DNA of 64,000 nt, from positions 322,287-386,286 of the forward strand of contig CAJNOI010000069.1 in NCBI GenBank assembly GCA_905250115.1, given 5' to 3'. Shown piece after piece: positions 35,725 to 47,071 of this stretch; within the stretch, counting starts at the first letter, position 1, and each line of letters opens with the position of its first letter. This stretch comes from Adineta steineri. Taxonomy: Eukaryota > Rotifera > Eurotatoria > Adinetida > Adinetidae. The position numbers and the translations under genes were made by a program. The notes beneath the pieces were generated by a model that was not told the DNA's origin, did no database searches, and saw nothing but the letters and a program-made list of their open reading frames with translations.

Positions 35725-37065
35725 ATGACATCGAATATTTCACAAGATGATACTGATTATCATCTTACATATATTCTTCTTTTTCGTCTTATTGTTTGGG
35801 GATATATTGGTATGGTGTTAAGTATATTTGGTATTATTGGAAATATCATTACGATACTGGTACTTATATCACCATCGATGCGTACAACATCAACAAATGT
35901 TTATTTAACAGCATTATCTTGTTCAAATATACTTTTTCTTTGTATATTTATTCCAACATATTCAATGAAATATTTATTAGGATATAGTGCATATATGTCA
36001 AATCAACCTCAATCGGCTTTCGAAATATTTTTAATGCGTTTACCAACAACTCCAATCTATAATACAATACTTTTATCAATTATATATTTAACAATAGCTG
36101 TATCAATGGATCGTCTTATATTAGTTATATTTCCATTAAAAGCAAAACGTATACTAACAAAACGTGCAACACTTATAACAATATTTTTAATTTATTTATT
36201 TTCTATCCTTTATTGTATTCCATATTGGTTAGAACAACAATATGATCCAAAATCAAATTCATGTCGTTTTACAAAAATTGGTGAAAAAATTTATAAATAT
36301 ATAAGAATCTATACATATATACCTGTTGTTTATGTGATACCATTTGTAACATTAGCATGTATAAATACAACAATTATACAAAGTTTAATTGCAAAAAAAC
36401 GTCAAAAAAAAAATTTAGTTGGAAAAAATAATAAGAAGAAAACAGCTGATTATCATATAACATTAATGCTTGTAACAGTTATAATTGTATTTGTTTTAAG
36501 TCAATTACCGTTACTTGTCTTAAATGTTTGGTATGCATATGATCATAGTGCTCCTGCTGGAAATTTAAACTTTCAAACATTAAATTCAATTGGTATTTTA
36601 CTTATTGTATTAAATACATCAACAAATTTTTTACTTTATTGTTGTTTTGGTCAAAAATTTCGTCAGACATTAATTGAATTTGTTTTTAATATTTTTCCAC
36701 ATCAAACAAAAAAATCCAATATACAAATACAAAATTTGAAACAAAATCCATTATTACCATCAGCACCAAAAGAACAACATCAAAGAATATCACGTACGTC
36801 TACATCGACAACAACAAATGATTCGAAAATGGTTAAAACAAAATTAACTGAATCAACTCAACAAATTCTAATTGGAACATCTTCACCTTTAGAACAAATT
36901 CCAAATAGAACATCTGATGAAGAATCATGTCCATTAATATCATCGACTTTAATTCATACTCAACATGTAAATAAACAAATAACTCCAATTGAAGAAATAT
37001 CTTCAATGGATGCTAATAAACACATATCGAACAATGAAAAACAAATATTAATACTTAAAATATAA
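35725..37065 (+). CDS. Rhodopsin-family (class A) peptide-type GPCR
   Basis: Intronless gene of 446 residues with seven hydrophobic helices between about residues 20 and 325. Helix 1 carries GxxGN (FGIIGNIITILVL). Helix 2 reads NVYLTALSCSNILFL. At the helix 3 end is SMDRLILVIFPLKAK, i.e. DRL in place of DRY, followed by the usual proline. Helix 6 is LVTVIIVFVLSQLPLLVLN. Helix 7 has NTSTNFLLYCCFGQKFR, an N-x-x-x-N-F-x-x-Y form common in invertebrate peptide receptors such as FMRFamide receptors. The cytoplasmic tail of about 120 residues is Ser/Thr-rich with likely phosphorylation sites. The extracellular N-terminus is short, with one early NxS/T site (NIS). The ligand is not predictable. Confidence 0.9.
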   Translation: MTSNISQDDTDYHLTYILLFRLIVWGYIGMVLSIFGIIGNIITILVLISPSMRTTSTNVYLTALSCSNILFLCIFIPTYSMKYLLGYSAYMSNQPQSAFEIFLMRLPTTPIYNTILLSIIYLTIAVSMDRLILVIFPLKAKRILTKRATLITIFLIYLFSILYCIPYWLEQQYDPKSNSCRFTKIGEKIYKYIRIYTYIPVVYVIPFVTLACINTTIIQSLIAKKRQKKNLVGKNNKKKTADYHITLMLVTVIIVFVLSQLPLLVLNVWYAYDHSAPAGNLNFQTLNSIGILLIVLNTSTNFLLYCCFGQKFRQTLIEFVFNIFPHQTKKSNIQIQNLKQNPLLPSAPKEQHQRISRTSTSTTTNDSKMVKTKLTESTQQILIGTSSPLEQIPNRTSDEESCPLISSTLIHTQHVNKQITPIEEISSMDANKHISNNEKQILILKI

Positions 37066-38597
37066 ATAAATCAAAGCAATGTATATCGGTGCTATTTTAA
37101 TAAAAAAAAACTTATCTAATATGTCTCATTATCAAGAAATTGATATCTATTTAGACTATGCTAAATCAATATACATTATCAAAGAAAATCTATTCCCTTA
37201 AGTATTATTCTGTTTGTTTACTTAGAAAATGCCTGTTAAAATGTCATGTTAATTGAAACAACAGAAACTATATATTGATTCTAGGGATTTTTTTCAAAAG
37301 AGAAGTTTTTTACTAATTGTAGAAGTCATTAAAATGAGAATAAAGAAATTTTTGCCGGATATGTATTCAAAATAATTTTTTTGATTGCTATAAAAAATAA
37401 AAAAAAACGGAAAAATCAACATCAGACACTCATTAGGTGATTCTCATTTGTTGTTTTTCTCATGTCATAACTTTCTACGTGATGAAATATTATATTACTT
37501 TGCTAATGATCTTATCGAAAAAAAGTCCATCTGTCTTGTGACATATCTTAAGATAGCTCATCAATTAAGGTTTTTCTTTCGTTAGAAACAAAAAAAAACT
37601 AAACTAAATTAAGTATTTTATTAATCTTATTGAATAGAATTTATTATTTATTTTATATCTATTTAAAAAGAAAAAGAAATGATATATAGATATTAAATAA
37701 TTAATGTATTATAATTTATAAATATCAACTGACACAAAAATATCACTTAACTTGTTATGATAATAATTAACATATCGTTAATACGAAGAACTACCTAGGA
37801 ATAAATTGACTGTTAATGAAGTCAAAAATCATACGAGACTTGTTTTTCTAGTATGTTGATATCACTTGATGAAGCTAAACAACCGTACTATCTCATATTC
37901 TATAAATATATCTTCATATGCATTCAATCTAAAATCTACTATCAAATTGTTTAGCAAAAAGTATATTTAACGGATTCCTGATGTTTATCAAGGATTTCTA
38001 AGTAATTAAAACAAAAGATGCCTAGAATAGTATTATATTTCAGTACATGACAACTAAGAAAATATTTATAGTAATATCTATTTTTATACAGTCTAATAAT
38101 AAAATCTTATGAATGATTGAACTAAAAGATTCATTCAGCTAGAATCTGTCATGTTGGATCTATGTAGTAGATTTCAAATAGATATAAATAAAAACTACTT
38201 ACAACTTGATTAATATAAGATCACTATCAAGATTACGAATAAAGTATGCTAATCATTGATGCACATAAGTCAGTAAATGTCGTTGAAATCTGAATGCTGA
38301 TTGAAAATTTTTCGTGCGTGAGAGACTTATGACAACCGATTTGGAACAAACTAAAAGGATCGACATTAACGGTAATGGGGAATCTAACGCTATAGAAAGT
38401 ACACATTCGCAATCTAAATGAAATGTCGTGTTCTAAAAACTCACTGTCTCCTTCTCGGCATTTATTCCCATGACTGTTAGTTTACAAATCTCGGTAAAAT
38501 GAATAGTTTAATTTTAAATTCAATATGTAGACATTAATATATATATTTAAATGTGAATAAGCAACATACAAAAAAAAAACACAGAATTCAATTGTTA
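37066..38597. other. Convergent intergenic region between GPCR and NUP35-like
   Basis: AT-rich 1.5 kb between two convergent genes. It holds 3' flanks and no recognised gene, repeat or structured element. Confidence 0.5.
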
Positions 38598-39338
38598 TTA
38601 TTTATTAATTAATGGTACAACACCAATCATATATCCATTAAACGAAATTCCATCTCTATTGAGGGCATTTTGACATGAAACATTATTTGTATATATAATA
38701 TTTAAAAAATTGCCATTTTCACAACCTAAAGGTCGTTCAACTTTCTCAATTTGACCAATATCATCAAATTGTTGTATAATCATATCTAAATCTTCTTCAC
38801 GAAAACCAAATATTGATACACCTGTTGTATTTGGTACGATATGATTTGTTGTATTCATTGGATAATTTAATGATTGTTTATTTGAAATTTTCATATTTGT
38901 ATAAGAAAATGCAGGAAATAAATCTGTCATTGTTCTTAACGGAACAATTGTTTTTTCAATAGGTACATCAACAATTTGTGTTGTTGAACGTGTATTTGAT
39001 CGAGTTGAAGTTAGATTATTTGATGGACTCGATGGAAATAAACGATATTGATTTGATTGTTTATTTGATAATCGATTATTACTTGTTGTTAATGTTGTCA
39101 TTGGACTTTTAGCTAATGGTGAAAATGCTTGTGATGATAAAAATGATGGCATAACATTTGATGTTGGATTTGATGATATACGTTGTTGAAATGTTTGATC
39201 AAGAAGAAAACATGGATAGGTATCATGTGCTGATATTTGTCGTTTAAATTCTTGATGTTGCTGTTCGATTGATGTTGATGAAGACATGGAAATATTATCT
39301 TTATTATTCAAAAAATAAATATCATAGTTATTTATCAT
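38598..39338 (-). CDS. NUP35: Nucleoporin NUP35/NUP53-like
   Basis: Intronless gene of 246 residues. NUP35 is a linker nucleoporin of the inner ring. The RRM-like MPPN domain is at about residues 170-245: VSIFGFREEDLDMIIQQF, DDIGQIEKVE, NFLNIIYTN, ALNRDGISFNGYMIGVVPL. The GYMIGV(V/K)P ending is distinctive for this family. Upstream the protein is Ser/Asn/Gln-rich with the SPLAKSP and TMTDLFPAFS regions. It stops right after the RRM (..PLINK), whereas the vertebrate protein (about 326 residues) has a further C-terminal membrane-binding segment. An alternative start Met lies at 39287 (MSSSTSIEQQ..). Confidence 0.85.
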   Translation of the reverse strand: MINNYDIYFLNNKDNISMSSSTSIEQQHQEFKRQISAHDTYPCFLLDQTFQQRISSNPTSNVMPSFLSSQAFSPLAKSPMTTLTTSNNRLSNKQSNQYRLFPSSPSNNLTSTRSNTRSTTQIVDVPIEKTIVPLRTMTDLFPAFSYTNMKISNKQSLNYPMNTTNHIVPNTTGVSIFGFREEDLDMIIQQFDDIGQIEKVERPLGCENGNFLNIIYTNNVSCQNALNRDGISFNGYMIGVVPLINK

Positions 39339-41193
39339 GATACAAATAAGAAAAAAAATATATGTCGCATATCATCGAATTCTATAGCTAACTTTGAACT
39401 TATGAGACAGTAGAATTTTTATGCTGACGTCTTTTCTAGGAGTAATAAATCAATGACGAGAACCTTGATCTTTTATCTGATAATATACAGAAAGAGTATC
39501 AGATATTGGTAAAAGCACTTTCGGGCTTAATCTCATAGCTCTCTAACATTTACAGAAAACATTAACAAGATTAATTTCAATGGAAAAATGATTAGCTATC
39601 AAAATATATTGCATAATAATTGTGATTTAAATAATATCTCAATATTTAATCTTTCATCTATTATATAAATTGAATGTATTTTTATTAGTTCACTTAATAT
39701 ATTAAAATTTATATTAAGTTTAATTATTCTCATTATTGTATTGTATAAAATATTTCGAACTGGATAAATGTAGTATATAGTTATTAGGCTTTTCTTTTGT
39801 CATACTTATAAAATAGCAATAAAGTATAAGAAGTGGAGACAACTTTGTCTGAGTAGTTAATTGTAGGTAACCAATGAGGATAGGATGATACTAAAATTAA
39901 GAAAAATTATTACACTTATTGCCTAATTTCTATAATATAACAAGGTTTAGTTTTGTAAGTGTTTTCGATATAAGAAATCGGTTAATATAATTTGTTATCA
40001 TCCTGCGCCATCTGTTGCAAACTGGTAATGATCTGCAGTTAATTTCATGATACTTAACTTAATTGATATTTAAATAGTTACCAAGAGATATTAATAAAAT
40101 TTCTTAATAATATATTCATCTTCTTCAAAATTATAAAGATACTCCTATAAAATAATATTAATATGTTATGCTTTATCATACAACTTGCTACCAGATTCAA
40201 TCCGGATATCATATTGAACTTTTTCTATTTCTTCGATAAACGTTGGAAACGAAGTATTTTTAGTTGATCTTGTCTTATTTGTGCTTCTCATCATTATTTA
40301 TTAAATACCATATTAACAGAATCAAAATCTATGCTTTAGACTTATTCGATACTTCTCACTAATGATTGATAGAATATCTTATAATCAGTCTTCACTAAAT
40401 CATTTAAATCCTATGAAAATGACTACTGAAATGCTTTTTTTTAATATTTTTTACGACTACGGGGAATTATACGACGTCTATAAATACGTTATTGAGTAAA
40501 AATATTACATTACTACCAACAGAAGATCTCCTAGTATGCGTCTCAATTTTAAATGAGATATTTTCGTCATTTGATCTTCAAATAGATAAAACCGACGGAT
40601 TTTATTAGTGAATTCTATGTAGAGTATAGTTTTCCTATAAAACTTGCATATTTCAAATTGTATCATACAACTAATTTTATCGCGCAAAAGAAAACATCAA
40701 AGTATAAAAAGTAAGGTATCATTAAATAGCTTGTTAATCTATTATCTAAGAATGAGCGACTCAAACTGCTGCAACCAATTTTTAAATTTAATCTTCTTTG
40801 AAAATGATATGCTTAAAATTTCAGTAATTCTCATGTTATCTTGCGGAAATAAACCCGAGCGATCTTCTCATTCTAAGGCCATTGGAGAAAAAAGAAAGTA
40901 ACACGAGAGTCAGCTCATCAAACTCTACAAACTGATATAATCTACTTCTTCTCTTCATCAATCTATATTGAATATATATACAAAATAATACAAGAAGTAT
41001 ATCAGTTGATTGTTTATGCATCGAAAATATTTTCCGATGAATTCTTAGAATATATATATATATTTTTGACTTTAAACAATTACAAACAGATATAACACAC
41101 TGTTCTTTTAAGAACGAACAAATACATATTTTGTTATATAAGGTATAAAAAAAGAAGAAACAATGACTAAAAACATAATGCAATAGATATGAT
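39339..41193. other. Intergenic region between NUP35-like and the BH3 protein
   Basis: AT-rich 1.85 kb separating two minus-strand genes. No gene, tRNA or transposon was recognised. Short open frames near 40505 and 40644 have no family resemblance. Confidence 0.5.
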
Positions 41194-41624
41194 TTAATAT
41201 AAGAATGGTTTGGCTTTGAAAAAGACAAGAATATGTGGTAGCAATGTTCGTGTCCATAATGTACAAAATATTGATTGAAATATAAAACGTATTGATAAAT
41301 AATTAAGATTACGATTGAATTCTGTATCCTAAATAAACAAAAAAAAAGAAATTATTAATACAAAAAAAAAGAATTTTCTTAAAAAAAACTTACTTGACAA
41401 TATTTTTTATCAACTTGATCAGCAACAAGACGTAGTGAATGTGCAATTTCTTTACAAGTTAATTTCATTTGATTATCAGTAGTAGTTTTCATAATTTGTT
41501 GTTCACAATCATTAACAATATCAGGCAAATGTGAAAATAATGATGGAAATTTTTGATTAATATTCACAATCATCATTGTTTTATGTGATACAACAGAAAA
41601 TGGATATAGAGTTGTGTTTGTCAT
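41194..41624 (-). CDS. Small BH3-motif protein (Bcl-2 family, BAK-like or BH3-only)
   Basis: Two exons, 41394-41624 and 41194-41328, join in phase 0 to 121 residues. Residues about 58-80 read KEIAHSLRLVADQVDKKY, matching the BH3 pattern hydrophobic-x3-L-x3-(A/G)-D-x-hydrophobic (BMF IARKLQCIADQF, BIM IAQELRRIGDEF). The next residues, CQDTEFNRNL, recall BAK after its BH3 (NRRYDSEFQTML). BH1 and BH2 (NWGR, W at the usual place) are absent. The C-terminus is hydrophobic and aromatic (IRFIFQSIFCTLWTR..LLPHILVFF) and might contact the mitochondrial membrane. BH3 proteins trigger or regulate mitochondrial apoptosis. The start at 41624 is the first true ATG after an acceptor-like CTATAG; the frame stays open upstream from a GTG. 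The motif is visible; the function is inferred. Confidence 0.6.
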
Positions 41625-41660
41625 TTGTATATATAATATGTTGTAGTATAGCGGCCTCAC

Positions 41661-44535
41661 ACCTATAGATGGTGTGATATATCAACACGTCAATATAATG
41701 AGGAAAAGGAAAATGTATCCACGAGTGACTGATAAGCAATCGTGTTTTTGATAGAATGAATGATTGAGGGTCAATACTCTCTATTTATGTTTGTCGATGA
41801 CAAGAGAAACAATCTATAATTATATTCTCTTTCCTTCTCTTCTGAGACATTGAACGAAAGAGTGAGAGAGAGAAATTGTTTCTCTATGTGTCCTTTTCTT
41901 TCCTTTCCTTACGGTCAGTTTTTTCGTGTAGGTTGTCAAGCAACAGAAAAAGGCTACTACCTTGTCTCGTTCTCCTATTACTTGACCTCAACTTGCTCCC
42001 TCTCTTCCGCCTAATGTCGCGTCGTTCCTTTGTTTTTCTCAGAATAGAATGCATCTTAATCACAGCAGGAAAGCAAGGATTTGCAGCAAGTGGATAAAGC
42101 CAATAAAGTCAAATTCAATTTAAAAATATTTTTTTGTTTATTTGAAACATTTCATTGCTTACAGAAAGTATACATATGTTTAAGTAGTTATTTATCTTTG
42201 TCTGAAAATAAGTTACAATGTGTATTAACATGATAATTGATTTTCATCACCTTCTTTTTCTTTTGCTTATCATAACATGATCATGGAAGAGAATTTATTC
42301 CATAGAGAAAATTAATTGACATTAGATTGAGCTATATTAGCATAGAATTGAGAAGTAATCCCTTTAGTATTTAGTAAGTGAAATCGGACATTTATGCTAT
42401 CCAAGAATAGTGAAAAAAAGATAATTAAGTGTTAAGTAGGATGGATCGAACAATTGATTGATAGTCTCAAAGGAAAAGCATATGTTAATGAAAATAAAAT
42501 AAAATTTTTTGATAGAAAAATAAGTAACATTTACGATATTTGATCTTGTAAATATTTATAGATTGAATTGTCATGTTATCTTTAAAAGAAGAATAATACT
42601 CATCTCATATATCAAAGTAAATCATGCTTCATTAACTTATGTCTTGCCGATTATAAAGATTCATCAAGACAATAGAGTCATCATTATGGTTATTATTTGA
42701 TCGAATTTCTCAAATATTCAATTGAATACACATGTATGACTGGTATTGTTTTTTATCAAGATTTTTCTTGATCTGAACTTTATTTAACATATGAAAATCA
42801 AATTAATTATCGAGCATGAATCGCAAAAGGATATGTACACGTACCTTTTCACAAATTGATTCTCATCAACGTGTGAGAAACAACAAAAAATTGTAGCTAT
42901 CGATCATATCGATGGGCGGAGTAGTTCAATATGTGATCTTATTCAATTTTCAATTGAATAGTTTCTTCCTATTGTTATTATTAATGTTAAAAAGTTATGT
43001 TTTGTTTATTCAATAGACACAATACGAGACATTTACACGCGTGTACTTACACACGCTTGAATAAGTGTGAATAGTCGTGTGGAGAAAAACAATACTCTAT
43101 TCTCATTTAATTGACTTTCACCTTTCCCTGTATTGTACTTTTTTTTCTGGAAGACATCATTAACAAAAAGAAGTAGAAACAACATATATTATTCTATCAT
43201 TGTTCTCATTTTGAAAGAGATCAATTCAGACATATGAATTTGTCTCATTTGTATTGATCAGAATTCAATGTCTCAATTGACAGTACGCTTTCATTTGATG
43301 TCTTCCCGCATTAATTTTATATACCTGTCAATGTTTGCAAACTGCCACGTGTCATCCTACTTTTTTCAAAAAGATACCGAATGTATGATGACTAGACATA
43401 TTATCCATTGGGGAACAATAGAACAGAAATCGTGTCTATTCACTGAATATATTAACAAAACAAAGAATAATATATTTTAAGCAAAATGAACGACTAAATG
43501 TAAGAAAAACATTAGTCTATTTGATCAATAAAATCAATCATTATAGTCATTTAAAAAGAAAGTCATGTAATTGCTTTGAATCTGCATGATATTGGCGTCG
43601 ACTGTAAATGTCTACAAATTATTGCGACGAAGTTCACTTCCTTTTTCTTATAATAAACAGCATGCCATAGGCGTCGTTTAGTCTCAACGAAATAAACTAC
43701 ACCATATGCACACATACAATACTGACAAGTACATCGGAACTGAAGACAAATAGACAGAATCGTTTACATTATTGTATTTTGAAGTACCTAAATGACACCT
43801 GGAATTTCGTTGTTGATAATAATAATGATCTAATTGAATTGAATTTTTTTCTTTCATTTAATTATCGAATGAATATTCAAATAGCTGATTCATGTATTAC
43901 TAGACCGATTGATATGTGTACTCAATGTCTTTTTATTTAATCAGAATATACATCGGTTAACATCAAATAAGAAATAATCAATGTTGATTTTACTACTAGA
44001 AGCATTAGAAAAATGACACTTAATTGCTAAGTAGAGAAGCAATCAAAGAAAAAAGTCTAATTGTCAGGTGTGATATGCATGCGCGTGTATTAAGTGTCAC
44101 ACATTGAACTTTTGATCAACTTAAATACGATTAGAAGAAGACAACAAGAAGAAGAAGAAAGGGAACAGTTCAAATTTATGACCATTCACTTTTCCTTTAA
44201 AAAGATCAAAGAAAAACATGTATTTTTCTCTAGAGAATTAATCTCGTTTGCTTCTCCTCCTTTGTTATCTTTGATTTTATTTTACTAGTATAGCCTTGAG
44301 CTATCGAACTTTTCCTTTTCGATATATATGTTTCGCAGCATCAATGATGAGATTATCAATAGATTATAAGAAGTACCGATGCATAAACAAGTATATGATC
44401 GATTTGATTTTTTTGCTATCATACAAATTGTTGTGTTATTGAAAATGAACAGAAAAGAAAGAAAGAGAGAATAATTTGATATAAAAACAGATATAAATCG
44501 AGCACCAATTAAGGTTGACGAAAGATACATATACA
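41661..44535. other. Intergenic region upstream of the BH3 gene
   Basis: AT-rich 2.9 kb. A pyrimidine-rich patch lies at about 41820-42010, near the likely BH3-gene promoter. Around 43030-43090 are short palindromic ACACGCGTGT and ACACACG words. No gene or element was recognised. Confidence 0.5.
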
Positions 44536-45331
44536 TTAAGGATCATTCGGAATATTAGATTGTATAATAGCTGATGAACTACGTCTTGAATGATATTGTG
44601 GCGGTGCACTTGGAACACGTGTTTCAATACCAAAATCAGTCGGATGTGTTGTAACAAAATTATAAGGTGGTGGAATTCCGTCTTTTACAGGTGCATCTTT
44701 TATTATTGTTTCATAATCAGGTAGATCATCATTATTTACTATATAAATAGGATTATTATGTGTTGATGCAGAAATTGGTGTAGAAACTAAATTGAAATAT
44801 TCGATATTAAAAGAAATTTCAAATGAAAAAAAATAATAATATACCACGGGCTGGATTACTACAAGGACATTTCCATCCACATAAACACGCTTTCCATACT
44901 GGTCGACAATATACAACACAAACAGCAAGTATACAAACTCCCATAAATACAAAGAAAGGAATTGCTCTAAACAAAAAAAATAGAAAAATAAATCTAATAA
45001 ACTAATATTATCTTACACTGAGCCCCATGAAATCGTCGAACAACATGCTGTATCAGGTGACATAGCTACAGCGGAACAACAGCCATCATTACAACTTTAT
45101 AAAAAAAATGAAAAAGGTAATTTTTTTTACATACTATATATAGTATTTTATTTACTTAATTGTCATTGTTGTAGAATTTGTATTAAGATAATAACATACA
45201 TCTCTTGCTTCGATCTATTAAAATATATTTATAGATAAAATATAAAAATGCATATTTAAATAGATAACCTTAACAAAAAATAATTGTTGAAAGACGAATA
45301 TGCATAAACTAATAATTGTTCGTGCATTCAT
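44536..45331 (-). CDS. Single-pass membrane protein with Cys-rich ectodomain and PPxY tail (cluster member 1)
   Basis: Five exons (45269-45331, 45156-45214, 45017-45094, 44845-44966, 44536-44786) give 190 residues. Exon 1 is a signal peptide (MNARTIISLCIFVFQQLFFV). The ectodomain has VCYYL, NCNDGCC and DTACC. The next exon carries the membrane helix IPFFVFMGVCILAVCVVYC followed by a Cys-rich juxtamembrane part (CLCGWKCPC). The tail has DLPDYET, PPPYNF and APPQYH, i.e. PPxY-like sites for WW-domain ubiquitin ligases of the NEDD4 type. Layout resembles CYYR1, WBP1/VOPP1 and Shisa proteins, which are trafficking adaptors, but I cannot place it exactly. The helix exon is bounded by a phase-2 and a phase-1 intron, as in the next two genes. 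Confidence 0.75.
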
Positions 45332-46334
45332 TTTTACTAGTTTGTCAATTCTTGCACATACATATATGGTCGAGTAACAGTATATTTGTTTGTTTTCGAT
45401 ATTGACGATTGAAGAGAAAAGTAAAAGAAAAAAAAAAGAAAATTACAAAATCAATTCTTTCTTTTTTGTTGCAATTTTATTTGCTTCGCCGAGTTTTTTT
45501 TTAAAGGAAAAGAAGAGAAAAAAAATGTATATATATATATATATAACGATGACGTCTTTTTTCCTTTTTTATTATTGCTACTGATGGAAACTCAAGTTTT
45601 TTTTTTAAAAATAAGTGTAGGAGAAGTTTTTTCTTTTTTTCTCTTCTTGTGATCATTTAATATTCATGTTACCGTAAAAATAATACAAAACAAAAGAAGT
45701 GACGTTAAATTAGTCACACGAGTATTCATGTTATTTATTCATAATAAAAATATACGTAGTAGTAAAAGAAGAGTTGTACATGGCTTTGAATTTATTTAAT
45801 ACTTAAAAAACATTAGTATAGGTACAAATCGACTAGTTATGTTTAGTACAGACATAGCAAAATGTCTTTATATATTTAATTTTTATGATATGAGCAAAAA
45901 AAAAATATTCCAATATTTAATAATTTATATGCTTGTTAAAACCAATTACTTATATGAGTCGTAAATGAATGATACATTTAAAATTGAAGATGAATATCTT
46001 ATGAAAATAGATATTTCAAGTAGTGTTTTGTTCACCGAGTGGGCGTTACCCACTCTAAAAGTCGGTCTGCCCTTCCGAAAAACGAAACCTAGATAAAACA
46101 CTATTTTCAAGATCATAATTCAAACTTTAGTAGAATATATTATTAACAGATATATTTAAAAAAAATTTATAATAACTATCATACATGCAAACCTTGTTTC
46201 ATCGTATATATATATATTTTAATAAAAAATAAAAGATCTCAAAAGAAACTAATATGAAATCACCATCATTAAATATTAATAATTTATCCACTCGGAATGT
46301 ATGTATTGCTCAATTAGATTTACAAAAGAGTTTA
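45332..46334. other. Spacer between cluster members 1 and 2
   Basis: AT-rich 1 kb with long A and T runs and a short TA repeat at 45527-45544. It contains the GC-richer structured segment at 46021-46103, listed separately. No gene was seen. Confidence 0.5.
46021..46103. other. Compact structured segment, three-stem fold
   Basis: TAGTGTTTT (46021-46029) pairs perfectly with AAAACACTA (46095-46103), closing an 83-base unit. Inside are two hairpins: GAGTGGG-CGTTA-CCCACTC (46037-46055) and TCGG..CCGA (46062-46065 with 46075-46078). The segment is clearly GC-richer than its surroundings. It could be a small structured RNA or a tiny inverted-repeat insertion. It lacks a hammerhead core and a tRNA-like pattern. 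Confidence 0.55.
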
Positions 46335-47071
46335 TTATTTATCTGTTTCATTTAGTTGAATATAAAATGGAGGTGATGTTGTAGGAGCTGTTGGAATAAT
46401 TGCTGATGATGATGATGATGTTATTTCTTCATTAGGATTTGTCGATATTGTATTAGGTAATACTGTTAATGGAAATTGTTCATGTGTATTTGTTGTTACA
46501 TTTTGTGAATCTTTTTTTGTATCTATTAAGGAATCATAGGAAGGTGGAGATTCTTCAAAAACAAATGGACTATGTTGAGTATTATAAATAACTGTTGCAA
46601 TAGGAGCATTAACGGATGCTAAAAGCGAATACAAAAGAAAAACGATTAATAATTGTACAAAGAATATTAAATCTATATAAATACCAATTGGAGAATTTGT
46701 TGGTTCTCTTTGAGATCGTTTTCTGTTATATTGATAGACACAATATGTAATAGTACAAAGTAAAATAGTAAATATAACTGGAATAAAAACGACTAAAACA
46801 CTAAAATAAACGAAACTTAATTCTCCTAGTAAAATATGTTATTGTTATTCGATATAGAGACTAATAAGAAAAATATTATGAAATCAAATATTGACTATAT
46901 TCGATTGAAATACAAAAAAATATGAATGAAAGCTTACATAAGTATATGTGTACTGTCATAAAATGATGAACCTTCTGATCCGTCATGATCATTATCAGAA
47001 GGTGTTGATTTTGATGATGGTGATGATACATAACGATCACCATTTTGTCCTAATTGAAGTTGATGCAACAT
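46335..47071 (-). CDS. Single-pass membrane protein with PPxY tail (cluster member 2)
   Basis: Three exons (46938-47071, 46685-46800, 46335-46618) join to 177 residues. The N-terminal 45 residues are polar and Ser/Asp-rich with no clear signal peptide. A helix VLVVFIPVIFTILLCTITYC is followed by basic NRKRSQR, a stop-transfer signature. The tail has ESPPSYDSL and a second proline-rich patch TTSPPFYIQL. The helix exon is bounded by phase-2 and phase-1 introns exactly as in the flanking relatives, and its start (..VLVVFIP) aligns with ..VVAILIP in member 3. A further upstream exon with a signal peptide cannot be excluded. Likely a WW-ligase adaptor by motif. Confidence 0.65.

Noticed and set aside
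40836-41228. 130-codon minus-strand frame next to the BH3 gene
   Set aside because: Its start overlaps the BH3 last exon in another frame, and the rest is low-complexity Phe/Ile/Tyr with no family match.
46021-46103. Hammerhead ribozyme
   Set aside because: A CGAAAC word is present, but the CUGAUGA core is missing on both strands, so only a generic structured segment is reported.
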